The position numbers and the translations under genes were made by a program. From assembly GCA_965368175.1 (NCBI GenBank), contig CBDULX010000053.1, positions 1 through 15,756 on the forward strand: a stretch of 15,756 nt of DNA, given 5' to 3'. The stretch comes from CBDULX01 sp965368175 (GTDB taxonomy: Bacteria > Pseudomonadota > Gammaproteobacteria > SZUA-229). Below the pieces are notes generated by a model. It was not told the origin of the DNA. It made no database searches and saw only the letters and a list, made by a program, of their open reading frames with translations. Of this stretch, positions 6,443-14,163 are shown piece by piece; position 1 is the first letter of the stretch, and every line of letters begins with the position of its first letter.

Positions 6443-8110
6443 ATGAAAGCCTTTGATCACAATAAATATCGACCTGCAGCCGGGGTGTTCCTGCCGCATC
6501 GTCAGTGGCCGAGTCGCAGCATTGAGCGAGCTCCGCGCTGGACCAGTGTCGATTTACGTGACGGCAACCAGGCGCTGCTTGAGCCCATGTCGGTAGCACA
6601 GAAGCGCCGCATGTGGGCTTTGCTGGTCAAGCTGGGTTTTAAGGAAATCGAGGTGGGATTTCCCTCTGCCAGCCAGCACGACTATGATTTTGTACGCTGG
6701 TTGATTGAAGAGGATCAAATCCCCGGCGATGTCACGGTACAGGTGCTGGTGCAGGCCCGTGAGGAATTAATCACTCGCACTTTTGAGTCCTTAGTTGGTA
6801 TCCGTCGCGCTATTGTGCATGTTTACAATTCTACATCCACGGTGCAACGTGAACGGGTGTTCGGTATGGATCGAAATGGAATTAAGGCTATTGCTCGTCG
6901 AGGTGCTGAGTGGGTGCAGCGTGAATCGGCCAGGTATCCGGACACGGACTGGAGTTTTGAGTATTCACCGGAAAGTTTTACCAGTACCGAAATGGATTAT
7001 GCTGTGGAGGTTTGCGAAGCTGTGCTGGATGTATGGCAACCCACACCAGAACGTCCTTGCATTATCAATTTGCCGTCCACGGTTGAAGTCGCCTCGCCCA
7101 ATGTGTTTGCTGATCAGGTCGAGTATTTTGCAACACATATCAGCCGGCGAGACAGTATTGTTCTTTCTGTACATACACATAATGATCGAGGTTGTGCCGT
7201 AGGTTCTGCCGAACTTGCGGTGATGGCCGGTGCCGACCGGGTGGAAGGGACCTTACTCGGCAATGGTGAGCGTACCGGAAACATGGATATAGTTGTGATG
7301 GCGATGAATCTCTATAGTCAGGGTGTTGATCCGCGGCTTGATCTTTCGGACCCGGATGAGATCATTCAGGTGGTTACAGAATGCACGGGTATGCCTGTGA
7401 ATCCGCGTCACCCGTGGATTGGTGAGCTGGTATACACTGCCTTTTCCGGCAGTCATCAGGATGCGATTCGCAAGTGCCTGCATCAGCAACAACTGGACGA
7501 GCCCTGGCAGGTGGCTTACCTGCCGATCGACCCAAAAGACCTGGGTCGGGATTATCAGGCGGTAATTCGTGTTAACAGTCAGTCGGGCAAAGGCGGTGTA
7601 GCCTTTGTGCTGGAGCGTGACTACGGTCTGATTCTGCCGCGCTGGCTGCAAACCGAATTAGCGGTCATTGTGCAGCAACTGAGTGAACAGCAAACAGGGG
7701 AGGTGGATAGCGGCACTATATATAAATTGTTCCAGGAATATTGTGTGTGTGATCAGGCACCAATCGCCTTGCAAGGCTATCGTATTGATAAAAATGGCCA
7801 CGATGTGATCGAGGCTCGAATCAGTGATGGCCAGCGTGAGCAGGTGTTGCATGGCGAAGGGGAAGGGGCTATCTCCGCCTTTGTCGACGCCTGGATGGGA
7901 TACAGTGGGCAACGGGTGCATGTAGTGGATTACAGCGAACATGCTATGGGTGAGGGCACCGACGCCGAAGCTGTGGCCTATGTGCAGCTCAATGTGGATG
8001 GTCAACGCTTCGCCGGTGCCGCGTTTGATCACGATACCATCAGTGCATCACTCAAAGCCGTTTTGTCTGCCTTGAATCGCGCACAGGTAAAAATGGTGCA
8101 GGTTGCCTGA
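6443..8110 (+). CDS. leuA: 2-isopropylmalate synthase, long form
   Basis: First committed step of leucine biosynthesis: condenses acetyl-CoA with 2-ketoisovalerate to 2-isopropylmalate in the cytoplasm. At 555 residues it belongs to the long LeuA type (as in Pseudomonas and Mycobacterium). A TIM-barrel catalytic domain holds Arg39-Asp40 in SVDLRDGNQALLEPM, the metal ligands His244 and His246 in HTHNDRG, and GADRVEGTLLGNGERTGN. Linker subdomains follow, then a C-terminal leucine-sensing LeuA dimer domain (about 425-555) with VDYSEHAMGEGTDAEAVAYV. I chose the ATG at 6443 because AAGGA lies 7 nt upstream and family proteins begin with a similar KYRP..LP.RQWPS segment. An in-frame GTG at 6305 would add 46 residues and is rejected. 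Divergent from the Lrp-family gene; no other leu gene is adjacent. Confidence 0.95.
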   Translation: MKAFDHNKYRPAAGVFLPHRQWPSRSIERAPRWTSVDLRDGNQALLEPMSVAQKRRMWALLVKLGFKEIEVGFPSASQHDYDFVRWLIEEDQIPGDVTVQVLVQAREELITRTFESLVGIRRAIVHVYNSTSTVQRERVFGMDRNGIKAIARRGAEWVQRESARYPDTDWSFEYSPESFTSTEMDYAVEVCEAVLDVWQPTPERPCIINLPSTVEVASPNVFADQVEYFATHISRRDSIVLSVHTHNDRGCAVGSAELAVMAGADRVEGTLLGNGERTGNMDIVVMAMNLYSQGVDPRLDLSDPDEIIQVVTECTGMPVNPRHPWIGELVYTAFSGSHQDAIRKCLHQQQLDEPWQVAYLPIDPKDLGRDYQAVIRVNSQSGKGGVAFVLERDYGLILPRWLQTELAVIVQQLSEQQTGEVDSGTIYKLFQEYCVCDQAPIALQGYRIDKNGHDVIEARISDGQREQVLHGEGEGAISAFVDAWMGYSGQRVHVVDYSEHAMGEGTDAEAVAYVQLNVDGQRFAGAAFDHDTISASLKAVLSALNRAQVKMVQVA

Positions 8111-8124
8111 TGGGTGATAAAACT

Positions 8125-8144
8125 GGGCCAGGGAAGGCTCGTTT
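8125..8144 (+). terminator. Weak candidate terminator after leuA
   Basis: GGGCC (8125-8129) can pair with GGCTC (8136-8140) across a 6-nt loop with one G-T pair, followed by G and TTTT. It begins 15 nt after the leuA stop, the right place, but the stem is short. Confidence 0.35.
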
Positions 8145-8432
8145 TAATCGATGATATAAACTGTTATCCAGTAGTAACTAACAACATTTTAAGCCCGTGT
8201 GAATTTGCAGTGGCAAAGTGTTTCGTGAAAATAAAATTTTGATTGCTTATAGAATGCACCGACCCTGATAATGATTCTGCTGAGAAATATATAAGTGGAT
8301 GTTTCCATTATTTTTACATACAGTTGTCTATCAATGTCAGATGGCTGCCGCCTCCCAAAAAAACGGTATCTGCATCTAAGTTCTTACTGCATGTGTAATC
8401 GGTCAGGCGTGTTTTTTCAGGCATTACTAAAC
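8145..8432. other. Intergenic region with no supported gene
   Basis: Between leuA and the small lipoprotein gene, which read toward each other. AT-rich, with no frame, hairpin or RNA signature I can defend. The tmRNA gene, often near smpB, is not recognisable here or elsewhere in the window. Confidence 0.5.
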
Positions 8433-8666
8433 TTATAAACACATTTCATTTTTACTAGCAGATTTTGTATTATTTTTTTTGCATTCTTCAGATAACTGAT
8501 AGAGAAATTTGTTGTCTTTTATTTCCTGATTATTTTCCCAATGTTTTCTATATGCTTCAGGGTTCTCGGAGTCATAAATATATGGATCGGCGCATCCCTG
8601 TAACAAAGCTATAACTAACAATGTTATACAGGCTGCGCGAGTATTGAAGGTGATTCCCTGTTTCAT
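8433..8666 (-). CDS. Small predicted lipoprotein of unknown function
   Basis: 77 residues. A basic start (MKQG, Arg10), a hydrophobic core and the lipobox LQGC place the lipidated Cys at 25, leaving a mature peptide of only 53 residues that is charged and polar (SENPEAYRKHWENNQEIKDN). Two further cysteines near the C-terminus (ECKKN and EMCL) could form a disulphide in the periplasm. Ala at +2 suggests the outer membrane. AGGG lies about 8 nt before the ATG. It follows smpB on the same strand after a 64-bp gap and may share its transcript. Function not recognised; the signal peptide and ribosome binding site together make a real gene likely. Confidence 0.65.
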   Translation of the reverse strand: MKQGITFNTRAACITLLVIALLQGCADPYIYDSENPEAYRKHWENNQEIKDNKFLYQLSEECKKNNTKSASKNEMCL

Positions 8667-8730
8667 ATCAACACCCTGTTAAGTAGCCATATAGTTTAGT
8701 CGGAGAACCCGCTCAACTTTTCTATTCGCC

Positions 8731-9213
8731 TCAATGACTGTGCTTCATCACCCGCTCTTTTTCACGATTCCAGTCTCGGTCTTTTTCCGTCGCCCGTTTA
8801 TCGTGCTCCTTCTTACCCTTGGCCAGCCCAATCTCCATTTTAGCTTTGCCTTTTTTCCAGTACATGGCCAGAGGCACCAGGGTATAACCCTTGCGCTCCA
8901 CTGCACCTACCAGTTTGTCAATTTCCTGTCTGTTAAGCAGTAGTTTTCGGCTGCGGGTGGGCTCCGGAGTAATATGGGTTGATGCGGAGAGCAGAGGCGT
9001 AATCAAGCCTCCTAACCACCAGACCTCGTCATTTTTGACCATTACATAGGTATCGGTCATCTGTACCCTGCCATCGCGCAGGCTTTTGACTTCCCAGCCC
9101 TGCAGGGCAATACCGGCTTCGAATGTATTTTCTATAAGAAAGTCATGGCGTGCCTTTTTATTCCGGGCGATGGTGCTGCTGGGTGCTTTTTTAGATTTTT
9201 TCTGATTGGCCAT
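8731..9213 (-). CDS. smpB: SsrA-binding protein (trans-translation factor)
   Basis: Binds tmRNA and delivers it to stalled ribosomes, where the basic tail fills the empty mRNA channel. 160 residues, the usual length. The start of the OB-fold core reads ARNKKARHDFLIENTFEAGI, followed by ALQGWEVKSLRDGRV, the family hallmark; further conserved blocks are RKLLLNRQEID, KGYTLVPLAMYWKKGKAK and the tail GLAKGKKEHDKRATEKDRDW. Start chosen at the ATG giving the typical MANQKKSKK basic leader; no strong Shine-Dalgarno is seen. The tmRNA gene is not in the window. It is divergent from the transporter-ratA-rnfH unit, preserving the smpB/ratA arrangement known in many gammaproteobacteria. Confidence 0.97.
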   Translation of the reverse strand: MANQKKSKKAPSSTIARNKKARHDFLIENTFEAGIALQGWEVKSLRDGRVQMTDTYVMVKNDEVWWLGGLITPLLSASTHITPEPTRSRKLLLNRQEIDKLVGAVERKGYTLVPLAMYWKKGKAKMEIGLAKGKKEHDKRATEKDRDWNREKERVMKHSH

Positions 9214-9247
9214 GTCGGGTCTGGTAGTAGGTGTTCAGGGAGCGTGG

Positions 9248-9253
9248 ATTATA
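9248..9253 (-). promoter_or_regulatory. Candidate -10 box for smpB
   Basis: On the minus strand this reads TATAAT, a perfect sigma-70 -10 hexamer, 35 bp before the smpB start codon. No good -35 lies 16-18 bp upstream, so the promoter is only partly supported. Confidence 0.35.
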
Positions 9254-9389
9254 ACGCAAGAATCCAGAAAATCATTGAATGTCGCCTGTTTCTCAGTAAT
9301 CCCTTGAGAATTGCCGCTTTTTTCCTCAAAATGCGGGTGAATAAGATACTAATAAGACGCATAGCGATCAATTATTCGGTGGGGGCGCA

Positions 9390-10760
9390 GTGGCAGAAGA
9401 GCAACGGACATCAATACACGGTCAATGGACCAGTCGAATGGCTTTCATCCTGGCGGCCACGGGCTCCGCGGTTGGGCTGGGGAATATCTGGAAATTCCCT
9501 TACATTACCGGTGAAAATGGTGGTGGTGCATTCGTACTGGTGTATCTGTTGTGTATTGCTGTTATCGGTGTACCGATCATGATGGCGGAAGTTTTGCTCG
9601 GTCGTCGTGGCCGGCAAAGCCCGATCAACACCATGGTTACTCTGGCAAAAGAGGAAAAGCGTCATCGGGTCTGGGTCAGTCTGGGCTGGATGGGGGTAGT
9701 CGCCGGGTTCCTGATACTGTCTTATTACAGTGTGATTGCCGGTTGGGCCCTATCTTACGTGTTTCGAACCGCCAGTGGTATGTTCACCGGCGTGACTGTG
9801 GATGGCGTCAATAGTATTTTCACCTCACTGGTATCGGATCCTGAGCGACTGCTGGCCTGGCACACTATCTTTATGGTGGCGACTATTTTGGTGGTGTCAC
9901 GTGGTGTGCAGCATGGTCTGGAAAAGGCAGTGCGATATTTGATGCCAAGCCTGTTTATACTGATGGTGGTGATGCTTGTTTATGCCGGTTCGACAGGTTT
10001 TTTCATGGCGGGAGTGGAATTTTTATTTACCCCCGATTTTAGCAAGTTGTCACCCAATTCAATTTTAATTGCCATGGGCCATGCTTTTTTCACCCTGAGT
10101 CTGGGTATGGGGGCGATTATGGTTTATGGCTCCTACCTTCCGCAGGATACTTCTATAACGAAAGCGTCCATGATGATTGCCGGGGCGGATACATTGGTGG
10201 CCCTACTGGCCGCCATGGTGATTTTTCCGATTGTCTTTGCCAATGGTCTTGAGCTCGATGCAGGGCCTGGTCTGATTTTTAAAACCCTGCCCATAGCCTT
10301 TGGCCAAATGGATGGTGGCATACTCATTGGTACGCTATTTTTTGTGCTGCTGGTATTTGCTGCCTGGAGTTCATCCATATCATTAATCGAACCGGCGGTT
10401 GCCTGGCTGGTAGAAAACAGGGGAGTGAACCGCATCTATGCATCGGTGTGGATTGGTCTGCTGACCTGGTTGCTGGGCATAGGCTCGTTACTCTCGTTCA
10501 ATCTCTGGTCTGATTACAAGCTATATGGACGTAATTTTTTTAATACACTGGATTTTTTAACGGCCAATATCATGCTGCCTCTTGGAGGTCTGTTTATTGC
10601 TATATTTGCCGGCTGGGTAATGCGTGAAGTCTCTACCAGAGATGAACTCAACTCCACAAAGCAGGTGTTTAATATATGGTTGTTTCTGATAAGGTATATT
10701 ACTCCGATTGCTGTATTGATTGTTTTTCTTAATGTAATTGGTGTAATTAATGTTGAATAG
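9390..10760 (+). CDS. Sodium-dependent transporter of the neurotransmitter:sodium symporter (NSS) family
   Basis: Inner-membrane sodium symporter of the LeuT/MhsT fold, probably for an amino acid; the substrate cannot be read from sequence. 456 residues. TM1 carries the family signature GSAVGLGNIWKFPYITGENG (about 25-44) with the unwound Na+ and substrate site. TM2 contains GVPIMMAEVLLGRRGR, TM6 includes the Gly-rich LSLGMGAIMVYGSYL, and TM8 has AAWSSSISLIEP with the sodium-ligand serines. I count about eleven hydrophobic segments, as is common for bacterial members that lack TM12. The start is GTG, chosen because it gives a short polar N-terminus before TM1; a G-rich run lies just upstream. 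It ends 15 bp before ratA on the same strand and probably shares its transcript. Confidence 0.92.
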   Translation: MAEEQRTSIHGQWTSRMAFILAATGSAVGLGNIWKFPYITGENGGGAFVLVYLLCIAVIGVPIMMAEVLLGRRGRQSPINTMVTLAKEEKRHRVWVSLGWMGVVAGFLILSYYSVIAGWALSYVFRTASGMFTGVTVDGVNSIFTSLVSDPERLLAWHTIFMVATILVVSRGVQHGLEKAVRYLMPSLFILMVVMLVYAGSTGFFMAGVEFLFTPDFSKLSPNSILIAMGHAFFTLSLGMGAIMVYGSYLPQDTSITKASMMIAGADTLVALLAAMVIFPIVFANGLELDAGPGLIFKTLPIAFGQMDGGILIGTLFFVLLVFAAWSSSISLIEPAVAWLVENRGVNRIYASVWIGLLTWLLGIGSLLSFNLWSDYKLYGRNFFNTLDFLTANIMLPLGGLFIAIFAGWVMREVSTRDELNSTKQVFNIWLFLIRYITPIAVLIVFLNVIGVINVE

Positions 10761-10775
10761 TTTAAAGGTGGACAA

Positions 10776-11219
10776 GTGCCGTTAATTTCACGCAATGCAC
10801 TGGTGTCTTACACTACCGAAGAAATGTACGATCTGGTGGCAGATGTTGAGTCCTATGCAGAATTTTTACCCTGGTGCCGGTCAACTACCGTGTTATACCG
10901 GGAAGGTGAGGAAGTAAAAGCCAGTATCGAAATTGCTAAAGGTGCGCTGAATAAGTCATTTACTACCTTGAATCGGTTGCAGAAAAATAAAATGATTGAG
11001 ATGCGCCTGGTGGAAGGTCCGTTCAAGCATCTCGAAGGTTTCTGGCGTTTTGAATCACTGAAAGACAACCAGGCCTGCAAGATTTCCCTGGATCTGGATT
11101 TTGATTTCGAGAACAGGCTTATAGCCTTTGCTGTAGGTTCAGTGTTTAACCAGATTGCCAATTCCATGGTCGATGCTTTTTGTAAACGTGCGGTAGAGGT
11201 CTATGGCGAACGATTCTGA
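10776..11219 (+). CDS. ratA: RatA/Coq10-like START-domain protein
   Basis: 147 residues, the family length. The START/polyketide-cyclase fold is recognisable from TTEEMYDLVADVESYAEFLPWC near the N-terminus, PFKHLEGFWRF in the middle and the closing helix NSMVDAFCKRAVEVYG. E. coli RatA was described as a toxin that blocks 70S ribosome assembly, while the homologous Coq10 family binds ubiquinone and supports respiration; sequence alone cannot choose. GTG start, with AAAGGTGG 5-10 nt upstream, a good ribosome binding site. Its last 17 bp overlap the start of rnfH, indicating translational coupling, as in the ratA-ratB pair of other gammaproteobacteria. The upstream transporter gene ends 15 bp away. 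Confidence 0.93.
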   Translation: MPLISRNALVSYTTEEMYDLVADVESYAEFLPWCRSTTVLYREGEEVKASIEIAKGALNKSFTTLNRLQKNKMIEMRLVEGPFKHLEGFWRFESLKDNQACKISLDLDFDFENRLIAFAVGSVFNQIANSMVDAFCKRAVEVYGERF

Positions 11220-11523
11220 AATAATTGTGGTTGAAGTAGCTTATGCTTTGCCGGATCAGCAGCAGATCATTGCCGTTGACATGCCTGTTGGCTGCACGGC
11301 AGAACAGGCTATCCATGAATCGGGGATACTGGATAAATTCCCGGATATAGACCTGTCAAAAGCAAAAGTGGGTGTCTTTGGTAAGTTGTCAAAATTATCC
11401 ACTGAACTGGTCGCTGGTGATCGTGTTGAAATTTACCGCCCATTGATTGCCGATCCCAAGGAAGTACGTAGAAAACGTGAAGCTGAAGGTAAACTTATGA
11501 AGAAAGGAGGTGGCGAAAAATAG
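11203..11523 (+). CDS. rnfH: RnfH-family (RatB) ubiquitin-like protein
   Basis: 106 residues, a beta-grasp (ubiquitin-like) fold: IVVEVAYALPDQQQIIAVDM, then TAEQAIHESGIL, VGVFGKLSKLSTELVAGDRVEIYRPL, the family core, and a basic tail beginning DPKEVRRKR. The YRPL-DPKE-RR ending is diagnostic. The biochemical role is not established in the family; it is nearly always coupled to ratA, here by a 17-bp overlap. Last gene of the transporter-ratA-rnfH unit. No convincing terminator hairpin follows, though ATTTTTTTG lies 20 bp downstream. Confidence 0.92.
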   Translation: MANDSEIIVVEVAYALPDQQQIIAVDMPVGCTAEQAIHESGILDKFPDIDLSKAKVGVFGKLSKLSTELVAGDRVEIYRPLIADPKEVRRKREAEGKLMKKGGGEK

Positions 11524-11602
11524 AGATCATTTCCAGCGATTTTTTTGATTTCCCCGGTCAAAACCTGGATAGCTCGGCTACTCAACCACAAACCCTCTAA
11601 AA

Positions 11603-11646
11603 ACCTGCTATAAACATAAAAAATAAAAGTCTAAAAATATGCAGGT
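11603..11646. promoter_or_regulatory. Inverted repeat upstream of the GGDEF-EAL gene
   Basis: ACCTGC (11603-11608) and GCAGGT (11641-11646) are perfect inverted repeats 32 bp apart, enclosing an AT-rich segment, and end 14 bp before the start codon. They could be paired operator half-sites or a long-loop RNA structure. No promoter hexamers are clear. Confidence 0.25.
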
Positions 11647-11660
11647 ATTTTTGATCGCCG

Positions 11661-13715
11661 ATGAACTTATCAGCCGCTCATTACAGCCAGTTATGTACTG
11701 AATTACTCAATCAGATTGAGTGTGGGGTATTAATTGCGCAATATACGGATCAGCAGAGTCTAGGGCCTTTTGTCGAAGCGAATGAATTTATATGCCAACG
11801 GCTGGGTTATTCACATGATGTGTTTTTATCGAATAATATCAGCCTGTTTAGCCAGCAATATGGCATTAGTAAACTATCCAGTTTTGTCAGCGACATTCAA
11901 AATAATCAAGGTGAACTGAATTTTCATGACAGTCAACTTGCCAGTGACGGTAGTCGACATGATGTAAAGGTTTCTGCGCGTATTATCAGTCTGGAAAATA
12001 TGTTTTTTGTGCTGTTTATTTGCAACTATTTACATGCACATCATGACCAGGAAATAGAGCAGAACTATGTCAGGCATATGCTTGATCATTCATGGGAAGA
12101 AATTTACGTATTCGACAGCATTGGTTTGTATATCACACAGGTCAATAAAAGTGCTATGGAAAATCTTGGTTATAGCGAACAGGAATTCAGTCAGATTCGT
12201 TTTACCGATATACTTTCAGATTTATCAGCCATAGCATTTCAACAGCTTACTCAGCCTTTACTGGATGGCCAGAAAAACCATCTGGTACTGGATGCGGAAT
12301 TTGTCAGGAAGGATATGAGTTCATATCCGGTAGAAATACGTCTGCAGCTCACCAATACCAGTATGCCGCCAGTGTTTATCGCCAATGTCCAGGATATTAC
12401 TGAGCGTAAACGAGTAGAGCAACAGTTAATGTTTCTGACCAATTATGACTCACTAACTGGACTGCCCAATCGAAGTATGTTTTTAGATCGTTTAACCATG
12501 GCGATAGAAGGTACCAAACGTACAGGCAAGCTGGTGGCTATCATGTTTTTTGATCTGGATGATTTCAAATCGATAAATGATCGTCAGGGACATGATGTGG
12601 GTGACAAAATTATTATAGATTCTGGTAAGCGACTGATGGAGTGCATACGCAAATCCGATACCCTGGCCAGATTGGGTGGTGATGAATTCGGTATTATATT
12701 AACCAATATATCTTTATTAGAGAATGTTACGAATCTCGCCCAAAAAATCATCAGCCGAATACATGAAACTTTTATAATCGATGGTCAACATTATCAGCTC
12801 GGTTGTAGTATCGGAATCAGTCATTATCCTATGGATGATAATGATGATATTTACAGTTTGATAAAAATGGCCGATAGCGCTATGTACCAGGCCAAGCAGA
12901 AGGGTAAGAATACCTATCAGTTCTATGATGCCGGATTCGCCATGAATGTTGTAGATCGCCAGCAACTGGCGCAGACTTTGAAACAGGCCCTTGCTCATAA
13001 CGAATTCTCAGTCTATTTTCAGCCTCGTATCGATATGTTGAATAATGAACTGGTAGCAGCGGAAGCCCTGATACGCTGGAATAATCCACTATACCCCGGG
13101 TATATGCCTGCTGATTTTATTCCAGTGCTTGAAGCAAACGGTGATATATGTGAAGTGGATTTATGGGTGGTGGATCAGGTTTGTCAGCAGTTAAAACAAT
13201 GGCTCGTTATAAAGCCTTCATTAAGGGTGTCGGTGAACCTTTCGGCTCGACACTTCGATGAACAGAATCTGGTGTCGTCGCTGCGTCAGATTTTAATCAA
13301 ACATAATATATCGCCCCATAATCTTGAAATAGAGATTACTGAGGCGGTTTTAATTTCGGGGCGACAGGATATTAATAATACTCTGCAGGCCCTGGACCGC
13401 ATGGGGCTAAATATTGCACTGGATGATTTTGGGGGCGGCTATTCATCACTAAGCTATCTCAGGCAGTTCCCTATAAGTATATTAAAGATCGATCGATCAT
13501 TTATTGCCGATATGTTTTCTGATAACAAACATCAGGCTAGTGTGAAAGCCATGATCAATCTGGCTAAAAGTCTTAATTTGTCTGTAACAGCAAAAGGTGT
13601 GGAAACGGAGCAGCAGGCACAGCTACTGCGCCAGCTGTTCTGTGATGAAGGGCAGGGCTACCTGTTTGGCAAAGCTTTGCCGGTTGATGAGTTTTACCGT
13701 CTGTTGTCGGTGTAG
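11661..13715 (+). CDS. PAS-PAS-GGDEF-EAL cyclic-di-GMP signalling protein with altered EAL site
   Basis: 684 residues, no membrane segment, cytoplasmic. Two PAS-like sensor regions (about 10-125 and 138-248) are followed by the usual linker and NYDSLTGLPNRSMFLDRL. The GGDEF domain (about 255-425) has intact GGDEF at 339-343 and an inhibitory RxxD (Arg330-Asp333), so cyclase activity is likely. The EAL domain (about 432-684) keeps Glu468, Asn526, Glu558, Asp588-Asp589, Lys609 and Gln665, aligning by exact spacing with RocR Glu175, Asn233, Glu265, Asp295-296, Lys316 and Gln372. The position of RocR Glu352 is Lys645 (TAKGVET for the usual AEGVET), which should cripple phosphodiesterase activity. 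No Shine-Dalgarno is evident before the ATG. It lies between rnfH and bamE, converging tail-to-tail with bamE with 1 bp between stop codons. Confidence 0.93.
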   Translation: MNLSAAHYSQLCTELLNQIECGVLIAQYTDQQSLGPFVEANEFICQRLGYSHDVFLSNNISLFSQQYGISKLSSFVSDIQNNQGELNFHDSQLASDGSRHDVKVSARIISLENMFFVLFICNYLHAHHDQEIEQNYVRHMLDHSWEEIYVFDSIGLYITQVNKSAMENLGYSEQEFSQIRFTDILSDLSAIAFQQLTQPLLDGQKNHLVLDAEFVRKDMSSYPVEIRLQLTNTSMPPVFIANVQDITERKRVEQQLMFLTNYDSLTGLPNRSMFLDRLTMAIEGTKRTGKLVAIMFFDLDDFKSINDRQGHDVGDKIIIDSGKRLMECIRKSDTLARLGGDEFGIILTNISLLENVTNLAQKIISRIHETFIIDGQHYQLGCSIGISHYPMDDNDDIYSLIKMADSAMYQAKQKGKNTYQFYDAGFAMNVVDRQQLAQTLKQALAHNEFSVYFQPRIDMLNNELVAAEALIRWNNPLYPGYMPADFIPVLEANGDICEVDLWVVDQVCQQLKQWLVIKPSLRVSVNLSARHFDEQNLVSSLRQILIKHNISPHNLEIEITEAVLISGRQDINNTLQALDRMGLNIALDDFGGGYSSLSYLRQFPISILKIDRSFIADMFSDNKHQASVKAMINLAKSLNLSVTAKGVETEQQAQLLRQLFCDEGQGYLFGKALPVDEFYRLLSV

Positions 13716-13716
13716 A

Positions 13717-14076
13717 TTATTCTATTACTGGTATATCGAATTGTTGTTCAGGATGATACTGGCTGTCATCGATACGAATCAGTTTGTCGCCGTCGAAATA
13801 CAGGCTGATTTTAGACTGTCTCAGTTTGCCTTTACCAGGTTGTAGATAAAAAATGTAATCCCAGCGATCCTGATGGAAACTGTCCTGTAACAATGGGCTA
13901 CCGAGCACAAATCGCACCTGATCACGGGTCAACCCCAGTTTTAACTTGTCCACATCCTGCTGTTTTATCCGGTTTCCCTGCTGGATGTCGATTTTATGGG
14001 CATCAGGCAGCCAGCTGCTACAGCCGGATTGGGTCAGACCAATGAGAAGTATAATAAAAATAATATTCTTTCGCAT
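13717..14076 (-). CDS. bamE: Outer-membrane assembly lipoprotein BamE (OmlA/SmpA)
   Basis: Accessory lipoprotein of the BAM complex that inserts beta-barrels into the outer membrane. 119 residues, normal length. Signal peptide with basic start (MRKN) and lipobox QSGC, lipidated Cys19. The family core GLTRDQVRFVLGSPLLQDSF and HQDRWDYIFYL (about 48-78) is clear, followed by KISLYFDGDKLIRI. The ATG has no visible Shine-Dalgarno, and a Fur-box-like sequence lies 2 bp upstream of it. Divergent from fur, the arrangement remembered from Pseudomonas (omlA-fur). Confidence 0.95.
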   Translation of the reverse strand: MRKNIIFIILLIGLTQSGCSSWLPDAHKIDIQQGNRIKQQDVDKLKLGLTRDQVRFVLGSPLLQDSFHQDRWDYIFYLQPGKGKLRQSKISLYFDGDKLIRIDDSQYHPEQQFDIPVIE

Positions 14077-14078
14077 AT

Positions 14079-14094
14079 GATAATGATACGTATC
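14079..14094. promoter_or_regulatory. Fur-box-like site between bamE and fur
   Basis: GATAATGATACGTATC matches the left part of the classical Fur box (GATAATGATAATCATTATC) and contains the 10-bp palindrome GATACGTATC (14085-14094). It ends 10 bp before the TATAAT assigned to fur, covering that promoter's -35 area, so autorepression by Fur is expected. It also abuts the bamE start codon. Confidence 0.6.
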
Positions 14095-14104
14095 TTTAAT
14101 CGCG

Positions 14105-14110
14105 TATAAT
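14105..14110 (+). promoter_or_regulatory. -10 box of the fur promoter
   Basis: Perfect TATAAT. The -35 region 17 bp upstream is poor and lies inside the Fur-box-like site. A start about 7 bp downstream would give a leader of roughly 45 nt before the TTG start of fur. Confidence 0.5.
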
Positions 14111-14163
14111 GTTGGTGGTGCATATTAACTTATTTGATGGTCAATTACAGCAGGAGTTTTATT

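Noticed and set aside
8145..8432. Possible tmRNA gene next to smpB
   Set aside because: No tRNA-like ends or tag-peptide frame could be found here or in the other gaps.
14134..14163. Longer Fur start at TTG 14134 or ATG 14137
   Set aside because: Adds residues foreign to Fur proteins and lacks a ribosome binding site, while TTG 14164 has AGGAG at 7 nt.
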